NCBI GenBank assembly: GCA_036841525.1
Contig: DAITVZ010000003.1
Span: 62,001 to 126,000 of the forward strand
DNA from: JAAYEA01 sp012689325
GTDB taxonomy: Bacteria; Chloroflexota; Anaerolineae; JAAYEA01
DNA length: 64,000 nucleotides
Reading direction: 5' to 3'
Made by a program: the position numbers and the translations under genes. Positions within the stretch are counted from its first letter, which is position 1; each line of letters starts with the position of its first letter. The notes under the pieces are model-generated. The model had not been told where the DNA came from. It did no database searches and saw nothing but the letters and a program-made list of their open reading frames with translations. This document shows, piece after piece, positions 33,651 to 42,378 of this stretch.

Positions 33651-34400
33651 CTAGAATCCGCCGGATAGCAGCGCGCCGCGCACCTCCTCGATGCGCCGGA
33701 GCCCGCGGCGTTGCAGGTCGCCGACGATGCCGGCGTGGCGCGCCTCATCGTCGGCCGTCACCAGCGTGCTCGGCGCCTGCCGCCGGAACGACTCGTCCCG
33801 CTCGCCCGTCCAAATAAGCCGGTCGCCCGACCCGTCGTTCTCCCACACGGCGCTGACGGCGCGGCGGTAGCTCCAGCCGGGCCCGCGCTCCGCCCGCAGG
33901 TAGACCTTCAGGTGCACCCGCTCCAAATCGGCGGCGGGCACGCCGTTTTCGCCGCCGAGCTGCTGGCGCGTCTGCTCCAGCGTGTCGGCGTGCAGGTTGG
34001 TGGCCACGAGGTAGCCCCGCCGGGTGAGCGCAAAGAAATCCCGCGCCTGTTGGCCCCAAACGTAGGCGAAATAGGGCCCCCGCCCGATCTCGTGGGCGAC
34101 GCAGCAGACGCTGCTGGGCTCGCCCGCAGGAGCCATCGCGCCGTCGGCGGGGCGGAGGACAACGCCATCGGGGAGCCAGTTGAGCAGGGCCGCCATCACC
34201 GTGGTCTTGCCCGCGCCCCCGGGGACCGCGCCCGCCAACAGCGACGAGCCCTGGCGCATGGCCGCCGCCAGGTAACCGGCCAGCGGCAGGTCCACCGTGC
34301 CCGCTTCCAGCAGATCGACCAGCGAGAGCATCCGCCCGCCGCGCTGGTTGCAGCGGTCCAGCTCCCGCACGTGCGCCGCCACCAGGGCCGCCGTCTCCAT
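33651..34400 (-). CDS. P-loop ATPase resembling a short secretion/pilus ATPase
   Basis: 249 residues from ATG 34400, which has a purine-rich GGGGGAGCGAGG upstream. Walker A is AGAVPGGAGKTTVM near residue 60. Further on, VCCVAHEIGRGPYFAYVWGQQARDFF and RGYLVATNLHADTLEQTRQQ recall the Asp box and His box of VirB11/PilT/CpaF-type ATPases, where a His-box arginine contacts ATP. It lacks the N-terminal domain of these ATPases, and no secretion gene is near. Function is not known. Expression together with GH20 suggests an unrecognised regulatory or transport role (speculative). Confidence 0.6.
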   Translation of the reverse strand: METAALVAAHVRELDRCNQRGGRMLSLVDLLEAGTVDLPLAGYLAAAMRQGSSLLAGAVPGGAGKTTVMAALLNWLPDGVVLRPADGAMAPAGEPSSVCCVAHEIGRGPYFAYVWGQQARDFFALTRRGYLVATNLHADTLEQTRQQLGGENGVPAADLERVHLKVYLRAERGPGWSYRRAVSAVWENDGSGDRLIWTGERDESFRRQAPSTLVTADDEARHAGIVGDLQRRGLRRIEEVRGALLSGGF

Positions 34401-34462
34401 GCCTCGCTCCCCCACCCGATCTTGCGGCCCGCCCCAGCCCAGAGCGCCGCCAATGCTGCCCC

Positions 34463-34490
34463 AGTATAGCCAGGTGCGGCCTTGCCGCAA
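34463..34490 (-). promoter_or_regulatory. Promoter of the ATPase-GH20-MBL operon
   Basis: Minus-strand TTGCGG (34490-34485), 16-nt spacer, TATACT (34468-34463). The start codon is 63 nt downstream. Confidence 0.5.
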
Positions 34491-34523
34491 ATCGGGGCGC
34501 CGCGCTCCGGCCCTGCGGCAGCT

Positions 34524-34552
34524 TTGACTTGCGTATCAATCCGTGATATGAT
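34524..34552 (+). promoter_or_regulatory. Promoter of the SDR/aminoacyl-lipid operon
   Basis: TTGACT at 34524-34529, 17-nt spacer, TATGAT at 34547-34552, with TGA immediately before the -10. A strong sigma-70-like promoter. SDR ATG at 34619. Confidence 0.65.
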
Positions 34553-34618
34553 TTCTGGAATCGCCAGGTTCCACAGGCTGCGGGAGCCGGGGATCATCTC
34601 GATCTACAGATTGGACAC

Positions 34619-35434
34619 ATGGCCGAACAAGTCATCCTCATCACAGGCGTATCGTCGGGCATGGGCAAGGTCTGCGCGGAACACCTGGCGGCGCGCGGCC
34701 ACCGCGTCTATGGCGCCAGCCGCAAGCCAGAGGCCTTGAGCTCCCAGCCGGGCTTCCGGCCCATCCGCATGGACGTCACCGACGACGCCTCCGTGGCCGC
34801 GGGTGTTGCGGAGGTCCTCGCTGAAGCCGGGCGCATCGACGTGCTGGTGAACAATGCGGGCTGGGGCATCTCGGGCCCCATCGAGGACACGACCATCCCC
34901 GAGGCCCAGGCGCTCTTTGAGACCAACTTTTTCGGGGTGCTGCGCACCTGTCGCGCCGTGCTCCCCATCATGCGCCGGCAGGGCAGCGGCCGGATCATCA
35001 ACATCGGCTCGCTGGGCGGGCGGATCGGCGTCCCTTACCAGGGCATCTATACCGCCACCAAGTTCGCCCTGGAGGGCCTCACCGAGACCCTTCGCGCCGA
35101 GGTGCGCGCCTGCGGGCTCACCGCCTCGATCATCGAGCCGGGCGACTTTCACACGGGCTTTACGGGCAACCGCCGGGTCGTCCAGGCCTGCAACCCGAGC
35201 TCCCATTACTGGCCTTCCTTTCAGAAGGTGATGCGCGTGGTCGAGTCGGACGAGACACACGGCTCCGATCCCGCGCTGGTCGCCGGCCTGCTGGAGCGCA
35301 TCATCGATGCTCGCAAGCCGCGACTGCGCTACACCGTCGGCATGCTCTACCAGCGGCTGGCCGGGTTCCTCAAGTCGGTGCTGCCCGCGCCGGTCGCCGA
35401 GTGGATACTCCTCAAGTACTACCGGCTGCTCTAG
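34619..35434 (+). CDS. Short-chain dehydrogenase/reductase, candidate 3-ketosphinganine reductase
   Basis: 271 residues. Classical SDR: TGVSSGMGKV (cofactor loop, residues 9-18), NNAG at 79-82, catalytic S with INIGSLGGRIGVPYQGIYTATKF (Y-T-A-T-K). The C-terminal stretch KPRLRYTVGMLYQRLAGFLK and the last basic/aromatic residues recall membrane-associated SDRs that act on lipid substrates. It precedes a serine-palmitoyltransferase-like gene by 39 nt, so 3-ketosphinganine reduction is the best guess; that is from gene order. A generic carbonyl reductase or sugar dehydrogenase cannot be excluded. The transcript begins at a strong promoter 67-95 nt upstream. Confidence 0.82.
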   Translation: MAEQVILITGVSSGMGKVCAEHLAARGHRVYGASRKPEALSSQPGFRPIRMDVTDDASVAAGVAEVLAEAGRIDVLVNNAGWGISGPIEDTTIPEAQALFETNFFGVLRTCRAVLPIMRRQGSGRIINIGSLGGRIGVPYQGIYTATKFALEGLTETLRAEVRACGLTASIIEPGDFHTGFTGNRRVVQACNPSSHYWPSFQKVMRVVESDETHGSDPALVAGLLERIIDARKPRLRYTVGMLYQRLAGFLKSVLPAPVAEWILLKYYRLL

Positions 35435-35473
35435 CAAACCGTTTGGCAAGACCGCATGACAAGGAGGAAATAG

Positions 35474-36697
35474 GTGGTAGATCTGTTTCGGAAGTGTGAG
35501 GGCTTTTTCTCGGATCCCGAGTTCGCGCTCAAGCTGGGCTATCCCATCAGCCCACGCGTGGCCAAGGAACAGGGGATCTACCCGTTCTTTATCCCACTGG
35601 ACCAGACGGAGGGGACCGAGGTCACCGTGGGCGGCAAGCGGCTGATCATGATCGGCTCCAACAACTATTTGGGGCTGACCACGCACCCCAAGGTGCGCGA
35701 GGCCGCCATCAACGCCATCAAAGAGTTTGGGACCAGTTGCACGGGGTCGCGCTTTCTCAATGGCACCCTGGCCATGCACGCGCAACTGGAAGAGGAACTG
35801 GCCGACTATATCGGCATGGAAAAGGCGCTGGTCTTTAGCACCGGCTACCAGACCAACCTCGGCACCATCTCGGCCTTGCTCGACCGCAGTGACATCGTCG
35901 TATGCGACAAGGAAGACCACGCCAGCATCTATGACGGCTGCCACCTCTCCCTGGGCAAGATGAAGCGCTACGCGCACAACGACATGGCCGATCTGGAGCG
36001 CGTGCTGGCGAGCAATCCCGAGAGCGCGGGAACCCTGGTGGTGGTGGACGGCGTCTTTAGCATGGGCGGTGATATCGTCCCGTTGCCGGAGGTCGTCGCA
36101 CTGTGCAAGAAGTATGGCGCGCGCCTGATGGTGGACGACGCCCACGGCCTCGGCACCGTCGGCGGCGGCCGGGGCACCGCGGCGCACTTTGGCCTGACCA
36201 AGAGCGTCGACCTGGTGATGGGCACCTTTAGCAAGTCCTTCGCCTCTATCGGCGGCGTCATCGCCGGCGCCGAGTCCACCATGCTCTGGATCCAGCACCG
36301 CGCCCGCTCGCTGATCTTTAGCGCCAGCCTCCCGCCGCCCAACGTAGCCACCGTGCTCGCCGCGCTCGACGTCATGCGCAGGGAGCCGGAGCGGGTCGAC
36401 CGCGTCAACGCCATCGGCGACAAGATGCGCAAGGGCTACCGCGCCATCGGCCTCAACGTCGGCAACAGCCAGACGCCCATCGTCCCGATCTTTATCGGCG
36501 ACCAGATGAAGGCGATGCATGCCTGGAAGGCGCTCTTTGAGGCGGGCATCTATGCCAACGTCGCCCTCCCGCCCGCGGTGCCGGAAGGCATGGCCATCTT
36601 GCGCACCAGCTACATGGCGACCCACACCGATGCGCAGATGGACCGCGTGCTAGAGACCATGGCCGCTGTGGTCAAGGAAGCGCACATCCTGGACTGA
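35474..36697 (+). CDS. Alpha-oxoamine synthase, serine palmitoyltransferase-like
   Basis: 407 residues; GTG start after AAGGAGG. A PLP-dependent enzyme that condenses an amino acid with an acyl thioester. PLP lysine K254 in MGTFSKSFASIGG. H149 in EDHASIYDG stacks on PLP. VDDAHGLGTVG at 220-230 supplies the Asp and His. IGSNNYLGLTTHPKV near 60 and GTSCTGSRFLNGTLAMH near 86 match bacterial serine palmitoyltransferases closely. The N-terminus EQGIYPFFIPLDQTEGTEV also follows the sphingolipid-type enzymes. 8-Amino-7-oxononanoate synthase (biotin) is the alternative; no biotin gene is near, and the N-terminus favours sphingolipid synthesis. Confidence 0.85.
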   Translation: MVDLFRKCEGFFSDPEFALKLGYPISPRVAKEQGIYPFFIPLDQTEGTEVTVGGKRLIMIGSNNYLGLTTHPKVREAAINAIKEFGTSCTGSRFLNGTLAMHAQLEEELADYIGMEKALVFSTGYQTNLGTISALLDRSDIVVCDKEDHASIYDGCHLSLGKMKRYAHNDMADLERVLASNPESAGTLVVVDGVFSMGGDIVPLPEVVALCKKYGARLMVDDAHGLGTVGGGRGTAAHFGLTKSVDLVMGTFSKSFASIGGVIAGAESTMLWIQHRARSLIFSASLPPPNVATVLAALDVMRREPERVDRVNAIGDKMRKGYRAIGLNVGNSQTPIVPIFIGDQMKAMHAWKALFEAGIYANVALPPAVPEGMAILRTSYMATHTDAQMDRVLETMAAVVKEAHILD

Positions 36698-36835
36698 CCA
36701 GATTGAAGAGAAGAACCACCTCGCCGCGTCATGGCGGACGCTGCTCGCCTCAGGCGGCGCTTCCGGCCCTGGCGCGGCGATGTGTATGGATCGTCCATGA
36801 CCCATGATGCCCCAATATGGAGCCATTTGGAGCTT

Positions 36836-38194
36836 ATGAAGCGTAACCAACAGCCCGAGTTCCCTCTCTCCCCGGGCATGGTCACTCCGGCGCGCCTGCC
36901 CCTGGGAAGGCGCCTGCAGCAGAGCTTGCGCCGCGCGCCGTCGCAGATCGCGCAGGCGGTGCGCCGGCCTGACCCGGCGGACATCGAAGCGAGCAACTCT
37001 TACTTGTTGGTCAGCGAGCTGTTCTGGGCAGCGATCCTTTCCTCCATGGTCGCGTTCGGCGGCAACTTGGCCGTGCGCCTGGGCGCCACCACCGCCATGA
37101 TGGGCATCCTCTCCTCCGTCCCCTCGCTCATCGTGGTGATCCTCACCCTGCCCGCGGCGCGCTGGGTCGAATCCAGCCATAACCGCCTCAAGCTGATGTT
37201 CGCCAGCCTGACGGCCGCGCGCTGCGTCTTTTTGCTCATCGCCTTGATGCCCTTCTTTGTCCCCAGGAGCCACCAGGCCATCGCCTTTGTCATCCTGGCG
37301 CTGTCCATGCAACTCGTGCTGCCGCCCTTCAACGCCGGCTGGACCGCCCTCGTCTCCGAGCTGGTCCCCGAGCGCCAGCGCATCACGGTCATCTCGCGCC
37401 GCCAGATCATCAACTCGGCGGTGCTGGTGGTGCTGACGCCCTTGGTCGGCAAGGCGCTCGATCTCATCGTCTTTCCTTACGGCTACCAGATCGCCTACTT
37501 TCTCGGCTTTATCGCCGGCATGTTGAGCATGCGCGAGCTCTACAAGATGCGCCTGCCGCCCGACGTCGAGTCCCGCCCGCCCGCGCCCAAGGAGCGGCTC
37601 ACCCTGAGCTTGGTGCGCCAGATGCTGGGCAACAACCACAACTATATGCGCTTTGTGTTCAATACGCTGATGTTCGACATGGGCGCGTGGATGATCGGCC
37701 CCCTCTATATCCTGCGCTACCTGCGCGAGCTGGGCGCGACCGATAGCTGGGTCGGCACGCTCACGGCGGTGGCCAATGCCAGCGTCGTCATCGGCGCCAC
37801 GTTCTGGCCCAAGTTCATCCGTCGCTGGGGCAACTATCGCACCCTGCGTCGCACCGCCCCCGCCATCTGCATCTATCCGCTGGTGGCCAGTTTTGCCCCG
37901 GTGCTCTGGCCGCTGCTGGTGGCCGCCGTGGCCGATGGCATCCTCGCGGCGGGGATCAACCTGAGCCACTTTAACTCGCTCTTGCAGACCTGCCCGGCGG
38001 AGCGCAAGCCGACCTTTATCAGCCTCTACAGCGTCATCATGAACGCCGGCGCCTTTATCATGCCGCTCATCGGCGTGGCCCTGGCCGATCGCATCGGCAT
38101 CACCCCAGTGCTCATCATCGGCGGCACGATGCGCTTTCTCGGCGGGCTGGGCTTTACCCTGCGGCCGGTGGTCGTCAAAGAGCAGACCGGATAG
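36836..38194 (+). CDS. MFS transporter, paralogue 2 of 3
   Basis: 452 residues from ATG 36836 (TTGGAG just upstream); in-frame ATGs at 36731 and 36797 are alternatives. The cytoplasmic N-terminus of about 55 residues matches the length in the next paralogue. Landmarks are NLAVRLGATTAMMGILSSVP, FNAGWTALVSELVPERQRIT, FPYGYQIAYFLGFI, FDMGAWMIGPLYILRYLREL, LSHFNSLLQTCPAERKPTFI and FIMPLIGVALADRIG. About 12 transmembrane helices. Substrate unknown. It follows the sphingolipid-type synthase by 138 nt and precedes a closely related MFS gene by 56 nt. Confidence 0.83.
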   Translation: MKRNQQPEFPLSPGMVTPARLPLGRRLQQSLRRAPSQIAQAVRRPDPADIEASNSYLLVSELFWAAILSSMVAFGGNLAVRLGATTAMMGILSSVPSLIVVILTLPAARWVESSHNRLKLMFASLTAARCVFLLIALMPFFVPRSHQAIAFVILALSMQLVLPPFNAGWTALVSELVPERQRITVISRRQIINSAVLVVLTPLVGKALDLIVFPYGYQIAYFLGFIAGMLSMRELYKMRLPPDVESRPPAPKERLTLSLVRQMLGNNHNYMRFVFNTLMFDMGAWMIGPLYILRYLRELGATDSWVGTLTAVANASVVIGATFWPKFIRRWGNYRTLRRTAPAICIYPLVASFAPVLWPLLVAAVADGILAAGINLSHFNSLLQTCPAERKPTFISLYSVIMNAGAFIMPLIGVALADRIGITPVLIIGGTMRFLGGLGFTLRPVVVKEQTG

Positions 38195-38250
38195 CGGCCC
38201 TGCTGGCGCATCCTTCGGGCTGTGCCAGTGCGGCGGAGAGCCCTTGTATT

Positions 38251-39618
38251 ATGTCACCATCGGACGCCCATAGCCCCAGACGACTGCCTCTGCCGAGGCT
38301 GCGGCCGCCCACCCGGGCCCAGGCCCGCCTCGCAACCCGCCGCCTGTGGGAGAGCGCCAAGGGCGCGCTGGTCCCGCCGCGGGACGACATAGAGGCGCGC
38401 AACTCGTATTTCCTCCGCCGCGAGCAGGTTTCCACCGCCATCGTTGGCGCGGCCACCTCCTTTGGCAGCAACTTTGCCGTGCGACTCGGCGCCTCGAACC
38501 TGCTGGTGAGCCTCCTTTCCTCGGGGCCGTCGCTGCTGGTGGTGCTGATGACGCTGCCCACGGCGCGCTTTCTGGAGAAGCGGCGCGATCGCATCTGGTG
38601 GATCGTCAACAGCCGCTTCATCCAGCGGCTCGTCTTTCTCGCCATCGCCCTCATGCCCTTTTTCGCGCGCACCCACCAGGCCGAGCTCTTTGTCGGGTTG
38701 CAGCTCTTTCGCCAGCTCTTGCTCGCCCCGCAAAGCGCCGGCTGGTCGGCGCTCATCGCCGACCTGGTCCCGGAGCGCAAGCGCACCTCGGTGGTGGCCG
38801 GGCGCCATATCCTCCACGCCGCGGTGACCATCGTCGCCACGCCCATCGTGGGCCGGCTGCTGGACCAGATGATCTTTCCCTACGGCTACCAGGTGGCCTT
38901 TGCCCTCGCCTTCGTGGCGGGCATGGCCGGCATGCTCGACCTCTGGCGGCTCCGCGAGCCGGACAAGCCCGAAGACCTGCCGCCGCGGCCCGCGCCCCAG
39001 GCCCAGCGTTCCCTGAGCCTGGCGATGCTGAAAGGGATGCTCGGCGAGCACCGCCCCTTTGCCCAGTTGGTGCTCAACACGCTGCTGCTGGACATGGGCA
39101 TGTGGCTGGTCTCGCCGCTGTATATCATCTATTACCTGCGGCACCTGGGCGCCTCCGACACCTGGGTGGGCGCGCTGACCTCGGTGGCGAACCTCAGCGC
39201 CATCGTCGGCTACTATGTCTGGCAAAAGCTGATCCATCGCTGGGGCAATAGCGCCGCCCTCAAATGGACCGCACCGCTCATCTTTGTCTTCCCGCTGATC
39301 GTCGGCGTCACGCCCAGCCTGTGGCCCATCCTGGCCGCGTCGGTATTCGTGAACCTGGTCTCCGCCGGGCTGAACCTCGCCCATTTCAACATCCTGCTCA
39401 AGGTCTGCCCCGCGGACCGCCGGCCCACCTTCACCAGCCTCTACAGCACGATCATGAACGTCGGCGCTTTTATCTTGCCGCTGGTGGGCGTCCAGCTCGC
39501 GGACCTCATCGGCATTCCCACCATGTTCCTCATCGCCGCCGGGCTGCGCCTGCTCGGCGGGCTCGCCTTCACGCTGTGGCCGGTGCGCGCCGAGGAACCC
39601 GCCCCCGCTCAGCCTTGA
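38251..39618 (+). CDS. MFS transporter, paralogue 3 of 3
   Basis: 455 residues. Same landmarks as its neighbour: NFAVRLGASNLLVSLLSSGP, SAGWSALIADLVPERKRTS, FPYGYQVAFALAFV, LLDMGMWLVSPLYIIYYLRH, LAHFNILLKVCPADRRPTFT and ILPLVGVQLADLIG. It is nearer to paralogue 1 (5837) in the LLDxGxWLVSPLYIIYYL segment than to the gene beside it, so the tandem pair is not a simple recent duplication. About 12 transmembrane helices. The stop overlaps the -35 box of the GH2 promoter. Candidate oligosaccharide importer for the GH2 enzyme (inference). Confidence 0.83.
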   Translation: MSPSDAHSPRRLPLPRLRPPTRAQARLATRRLWESAKGALVPPRDDIEARNSYFLRREQVSTAIVGAATSFGSNFAVRLGASNLLVSLLSSGPSLLVVLMTLPTARFLEKRRDRIWWIVNSRFIQRLVFLAIALMPFFARTHQAELFVGLQLFRQLLLAPQSAGWSALIADLVPERKRTSVVAGRHILHAAVTIVATPIVGRLLDQMIFPYGYQVAFALAFVAGMAGMLDLWRLREPDKPEDLPPRPAPQAQRSLSLAMLKGMLGEHRPFAQLVLNTLLLDMGMWLVSPLYIIYYLRHLGASDTWVGALTSVANLSAIVGYYVWQKLIHRWGNSAALKWTAPLIFVFPLIVGVTPSLWPILAASVFVNLVSAGLNLAHFNILLKVCPADRRPTFTSLYSTIMNVGAFILPLVGVQLADLIGIPTMFLIAAGLRLLGGLAFTLWPVRAEEPAPAQP

Positions 39619-39643
39619 CATCGCGCCCCAGGTGGGGTATCAT
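39615..39643 (+). promoter_or_regulatory. Promoter of the GH2 gene
   Basis: TTGACA at 39615-39620, 17-nt spacer, TATCAT at 39638-39643. The -35 box contains the stop codon of the upstream MFS gene. Confidence 0.6.
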
Positions 39644-39672
39644 GACGGACACCAACGATTGAGGAGCCGCCC

Positions 39673-42336
39673 GTGATCACCCACACCCACCGCCTGACCA
39701 AGACCATCAACCGCGACTGGAGCTTTCGTTACGACCCCAGCCCGGAGCTGAACCAGGGGTACCTCCAGCCCAAGCTCGCGAACGCGGCCTGGCGGCCCAT
39801 CGCGCTCCCCCATACCTGGTCAACTTACGAGACCACTGGCGACCTGCACCCGTTCATCCGCGACGCCTCCGAGAGCGACGACCCCACCTGGTGGCACGGC
39901 TGGGGCTATTACCGCAAGACCTTCGTCGTCGACCGCGCCTACGCGGGCCGCAAGCTCTTTTGCGAGTTCGACGGCGTCGGCAAGTACTGCCGCGTCTATC
40001 TCAACGGCGATTTCGTCGGCGAGCACGCCGGCAGCTTTACCTCCTTCTCGGTGGACCTGACCGATCACGTCGTCTGGGGCTCGCCGAACGTCTTGGCGGT
40101 GGCCGTCTCCAACCGGCGCGACGATCCCCGCCGCATCCCGCCCATGACCGCCGGCAACTGGGACATGTATGGCGGCATCTATCGCGACGCCCGCCTCGTC
40201 ATCACCGACCGGCTGCATATCCCCTTCCAGGGCTCCGCCGACAGCGAAGGCGGCACCTTTGTCACCACGCCAGTGGTCAGCGCCGAGATGGCCAAGGTCC
40301 GCGTCCGCACTTATGTCCGCAACGAGCGCGACCGCGCCGCGGTGGTCACGTTGCGTACCACCATCCTGGACGCCGCCGACGAGATCGTCGTGGACATGAA
40401 GACGATGCAGCAGGTGTCGCCGGGCGAGCTGGCCCTCTTTGACCAGCTCAGCGAGCCCATCATCGAGCCGCACCTCTGGTCGCCCGAGTCGCCCTATCTC
40501 TACCAGGCGCAGACGTTGGTTATCGCCGCCACCGAGGGGGGCATCAGCCAGCGCGTGGACCACTGGACCAGCCCCCTGGGCTTTCGCTGGTTCCACTGGG
40601 ACTATGACCAGAAGCGCCTCTACCTCAACGACCAACCGGTGCACATCCACGGCACCAACCGCCATCAGGAGTACCCCTGGCTGGGCGACGCCATCCCCAA
40701 GTGGATGCACGTCTCTGACCTGCACGACATCCGCTTCAACCTGGGGCACAACTTTATCCGGGGCTGTCACTACTCGCAGGACCCGCTCTTTTATGACCTC
40801 TGCGACCGCTACGGGATCCTCTGCTGCGAGGAGGTCCCCAACATCAAGAACATCCGCTTCTCTGACGAGATCCAGCGCCGCCACGTCATCGAGATGATCC
40901 GCCGCGACCGCAACCACCCCAGCATCATCATGTGGAGCATGGGCAACGAGACCAACTGCGCCGCCGATGGCGCCTGGGCGCGCGCCGAGGACGATACCCG
41001 CATCGTGCACTTTCGTCACGTCTATGGAGGCCGCGGCGAGGACGAGCCGCACAACTCGGACCAGATCGACATGGAGAACCTGCTGCGCTGCACCATCCGC
41101 GGCTGGTACAACCGCGACGTCAAGGACGCCGAGCCCTCCAACGAGGCGCTGGGCAACGCCAAGAGCGGCCAGGTCGCCGGGACCGAGGAGTGGCAGCACC
41201 GCATGGCCCGCGTGGAAGGCGGCAGCGTGCGCGGGCGCCTCGATGGCAATATCGTCGTCTGGCTCTACGCGGACCACGGCGCCGACCGCGAGTACCGCAA
41301 TGCCCCTCTCAAGCACGTCAACCCGAAGGGCTGGGTGGATGCGTACCGCGTTCCCAAGTACATGTATTACCTCTGGCAGGCCAACTATGGGCCGGAGCTC
41401 ATGGCCTTTGTCCAGCCGCACTATTGGCGGCGGCGCTACCTTGGACAGCGCCAGGATATCGTGGTAGACTCGAACGGCGATAGCGTGGAGCTGCTGGCCA
41501 ACGGCGTCAGCGTCGGAGTGCAGTCGCCCACCGTTGAGGGGTTCCACACCGTCACCTTCGCCGGCGTCGAGATCGTCGAAGGGACGATCACCGCCGTGGC
41601 GCGGCGCGGGGATCGGACGACTTCCTGGTCCGTGGTCATGGCGGGCGAGCCGGCGCGGCTGACCCTCTCCACCGCCCAGCCCGAGATCCCCGCCGACCGC
41701 TCGGGAATCGCCGTGGTGATGGCCGACATCGTGGACGCGCGCGGCGTCCACGTCTACGGCGCGACCAACCCGCTCCATTGGGAGATCAGCGGGCCGGGGG
41801 CGCTGGTGGGCCCGGCGGATTATGCCAGCGACATCGACCGGCATGAAGAGATGGAAGGGACCATGTACATCGACGCGCCGGTGGCCATGCCTATCCGCGC
41901 CGCCGCCACGCCGGGGACCATCACGGTCACGGTGCGCTCGCCGGGGCTGGAGCCCGCCTCCCTCACCGTCCGCGCTGTGGCGCCGCGCGAGGAGCCGGTG
42001 CCGGGCATCGTCACGCCGCCGGTCGCCGATGGCGTCGACGGCGCGCCCAGCGTGGCGCCGGCACGCGCCGCCAGGCCGCGCCCTGACCCTGCGGTGCGCG
42101 GCGAGATCCCGATCATCTATACCGATCTCCACCTGGGGCCCGACTCCCGCGAGGGGTATCGCGCCCGCCTCGACGGCCTGATCCGCGTCTCTTGCCCGGG
42201 CCTGGACGCCGCGCGGCCCGCCTACGCCGAACTGCTGGACGAGTTGACGGCGCTGCTGGTTCGGGACGAGGGCACGCTGATCGCCGACGATTACAACTAT
42301 GGGGCGCTCAAACACAACACGAGCCTGCGAGGCTGA
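39673..42336 (+). CDS. Glycoside hydrolase family 2 (beta-galactosidase-like)
   Basis: 887 residues; GTG start after GAGGAG. N-terminal sugar-binding domain (about 1-185) with RDWSFRYDPSPELNQGY and EFDGVGKYCRVYLNGDFVGEH; an immunoglobulin-like domain (about 190-300); a TIM barrel with HIHGTNRHQEYPWLGDAIP, NFIRGCHYSQDPLFYDLCD, and WSMGNETN with acid/base E426. The nucleophile region is unusual: AGTEEWQHRM near 500 is the nearest Glu-rich stretch, but no standard S/T-E-F/Y-G motif is evident. C-terminal Ig-like domains (about 590-770) and an extra C-terminal region follow. No signal peptide. Either beta-galactosidase or beta-glucuronidase activity is possible. Confidence 0.85.
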   Translation: MITHTHRLTKTINRDWSFRYDPSPELNQGYLQPKLANAAWRPIALPHTWSTYETTGDLHPFIRDASESDDPTWWHGWGYYRKTFVVDRAYAGRKLFCEFDGVGKYCRVYLNGDFVGEHAGSFTSFSVDLTDHVVWGSPNVLAVAVSNRRDDPRRIPPMTAGNWDMYGGIYRDARLVITDRLHIPFQGSADSEGGTFVTTPVVSAEMAKVRVRTYVRNERDRAAVVTLRTTILDAADEIVVDMKTMQQVSPGELALFDQLSEPIIEPHLWSPESPYLYQAQTLVIAATEGGISQRVDHWTSPLGFRWFHWDYDQKRLYLNDQPVHIHGTNRHQEYPWLGDAIPKWMHVSDLHDIRFNLGHNFIRGCHYSQDPLFYDLCDRYGILCCEEVPNIKNIRFSDEIQRRHVIEMIRRDRNHPSIIMWSMGNETNCAADGAWARAEDDTRIVHFRHVYGGRGEDEPHNSDQIDMENLLRCTIRGWYNRDVKDAEPSNEALGNAKSGQVAGTEEWQHRMARVEGGSVRGRLDGNIVVWLYADHGADREYRNAPLKHVNPKGWVDAYRVPKYMYYLWQANYGPELMAFVQPHYWRRRYLGQRQDIVVDSNGDSVELLANGVSVGVQSPTVEGFHTVTFAGVEIVEGTITAVARRGDRTTSWSVVMAGEPARLTLSTAQPEIPADRSGIAVVMADIVDARGVHVYGATNPLHWEISGPGALVGPADYASDIDRHEEMEGTMYIDAPVAMPIRAAATPGTITVTVRSPGLEPASLTVRAVAPREEPVPGIVTPPVADGVDGAPSVAPARAARPRPDPAVRGEIPIIYTDLHLGPDSREGYRARLDGLIRVSCPGLDAARPAYAELLDELTALLVRDEGTLIADDYNYGALKHNTSLRG

Positions 42337-42378
42337 GCTCGCCCCGGCAACGAACTGCCGCAGCCACAAGGAGGTATC

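Noticed and set aside
36731..36835. N-terminal extension of MFS paralogue 2 from the ATG at 36731
   Set aside because: No ribosome binding site is evident and the paralogue downstream has an N-terminus that matches the start at 36836. Not fully excluded.
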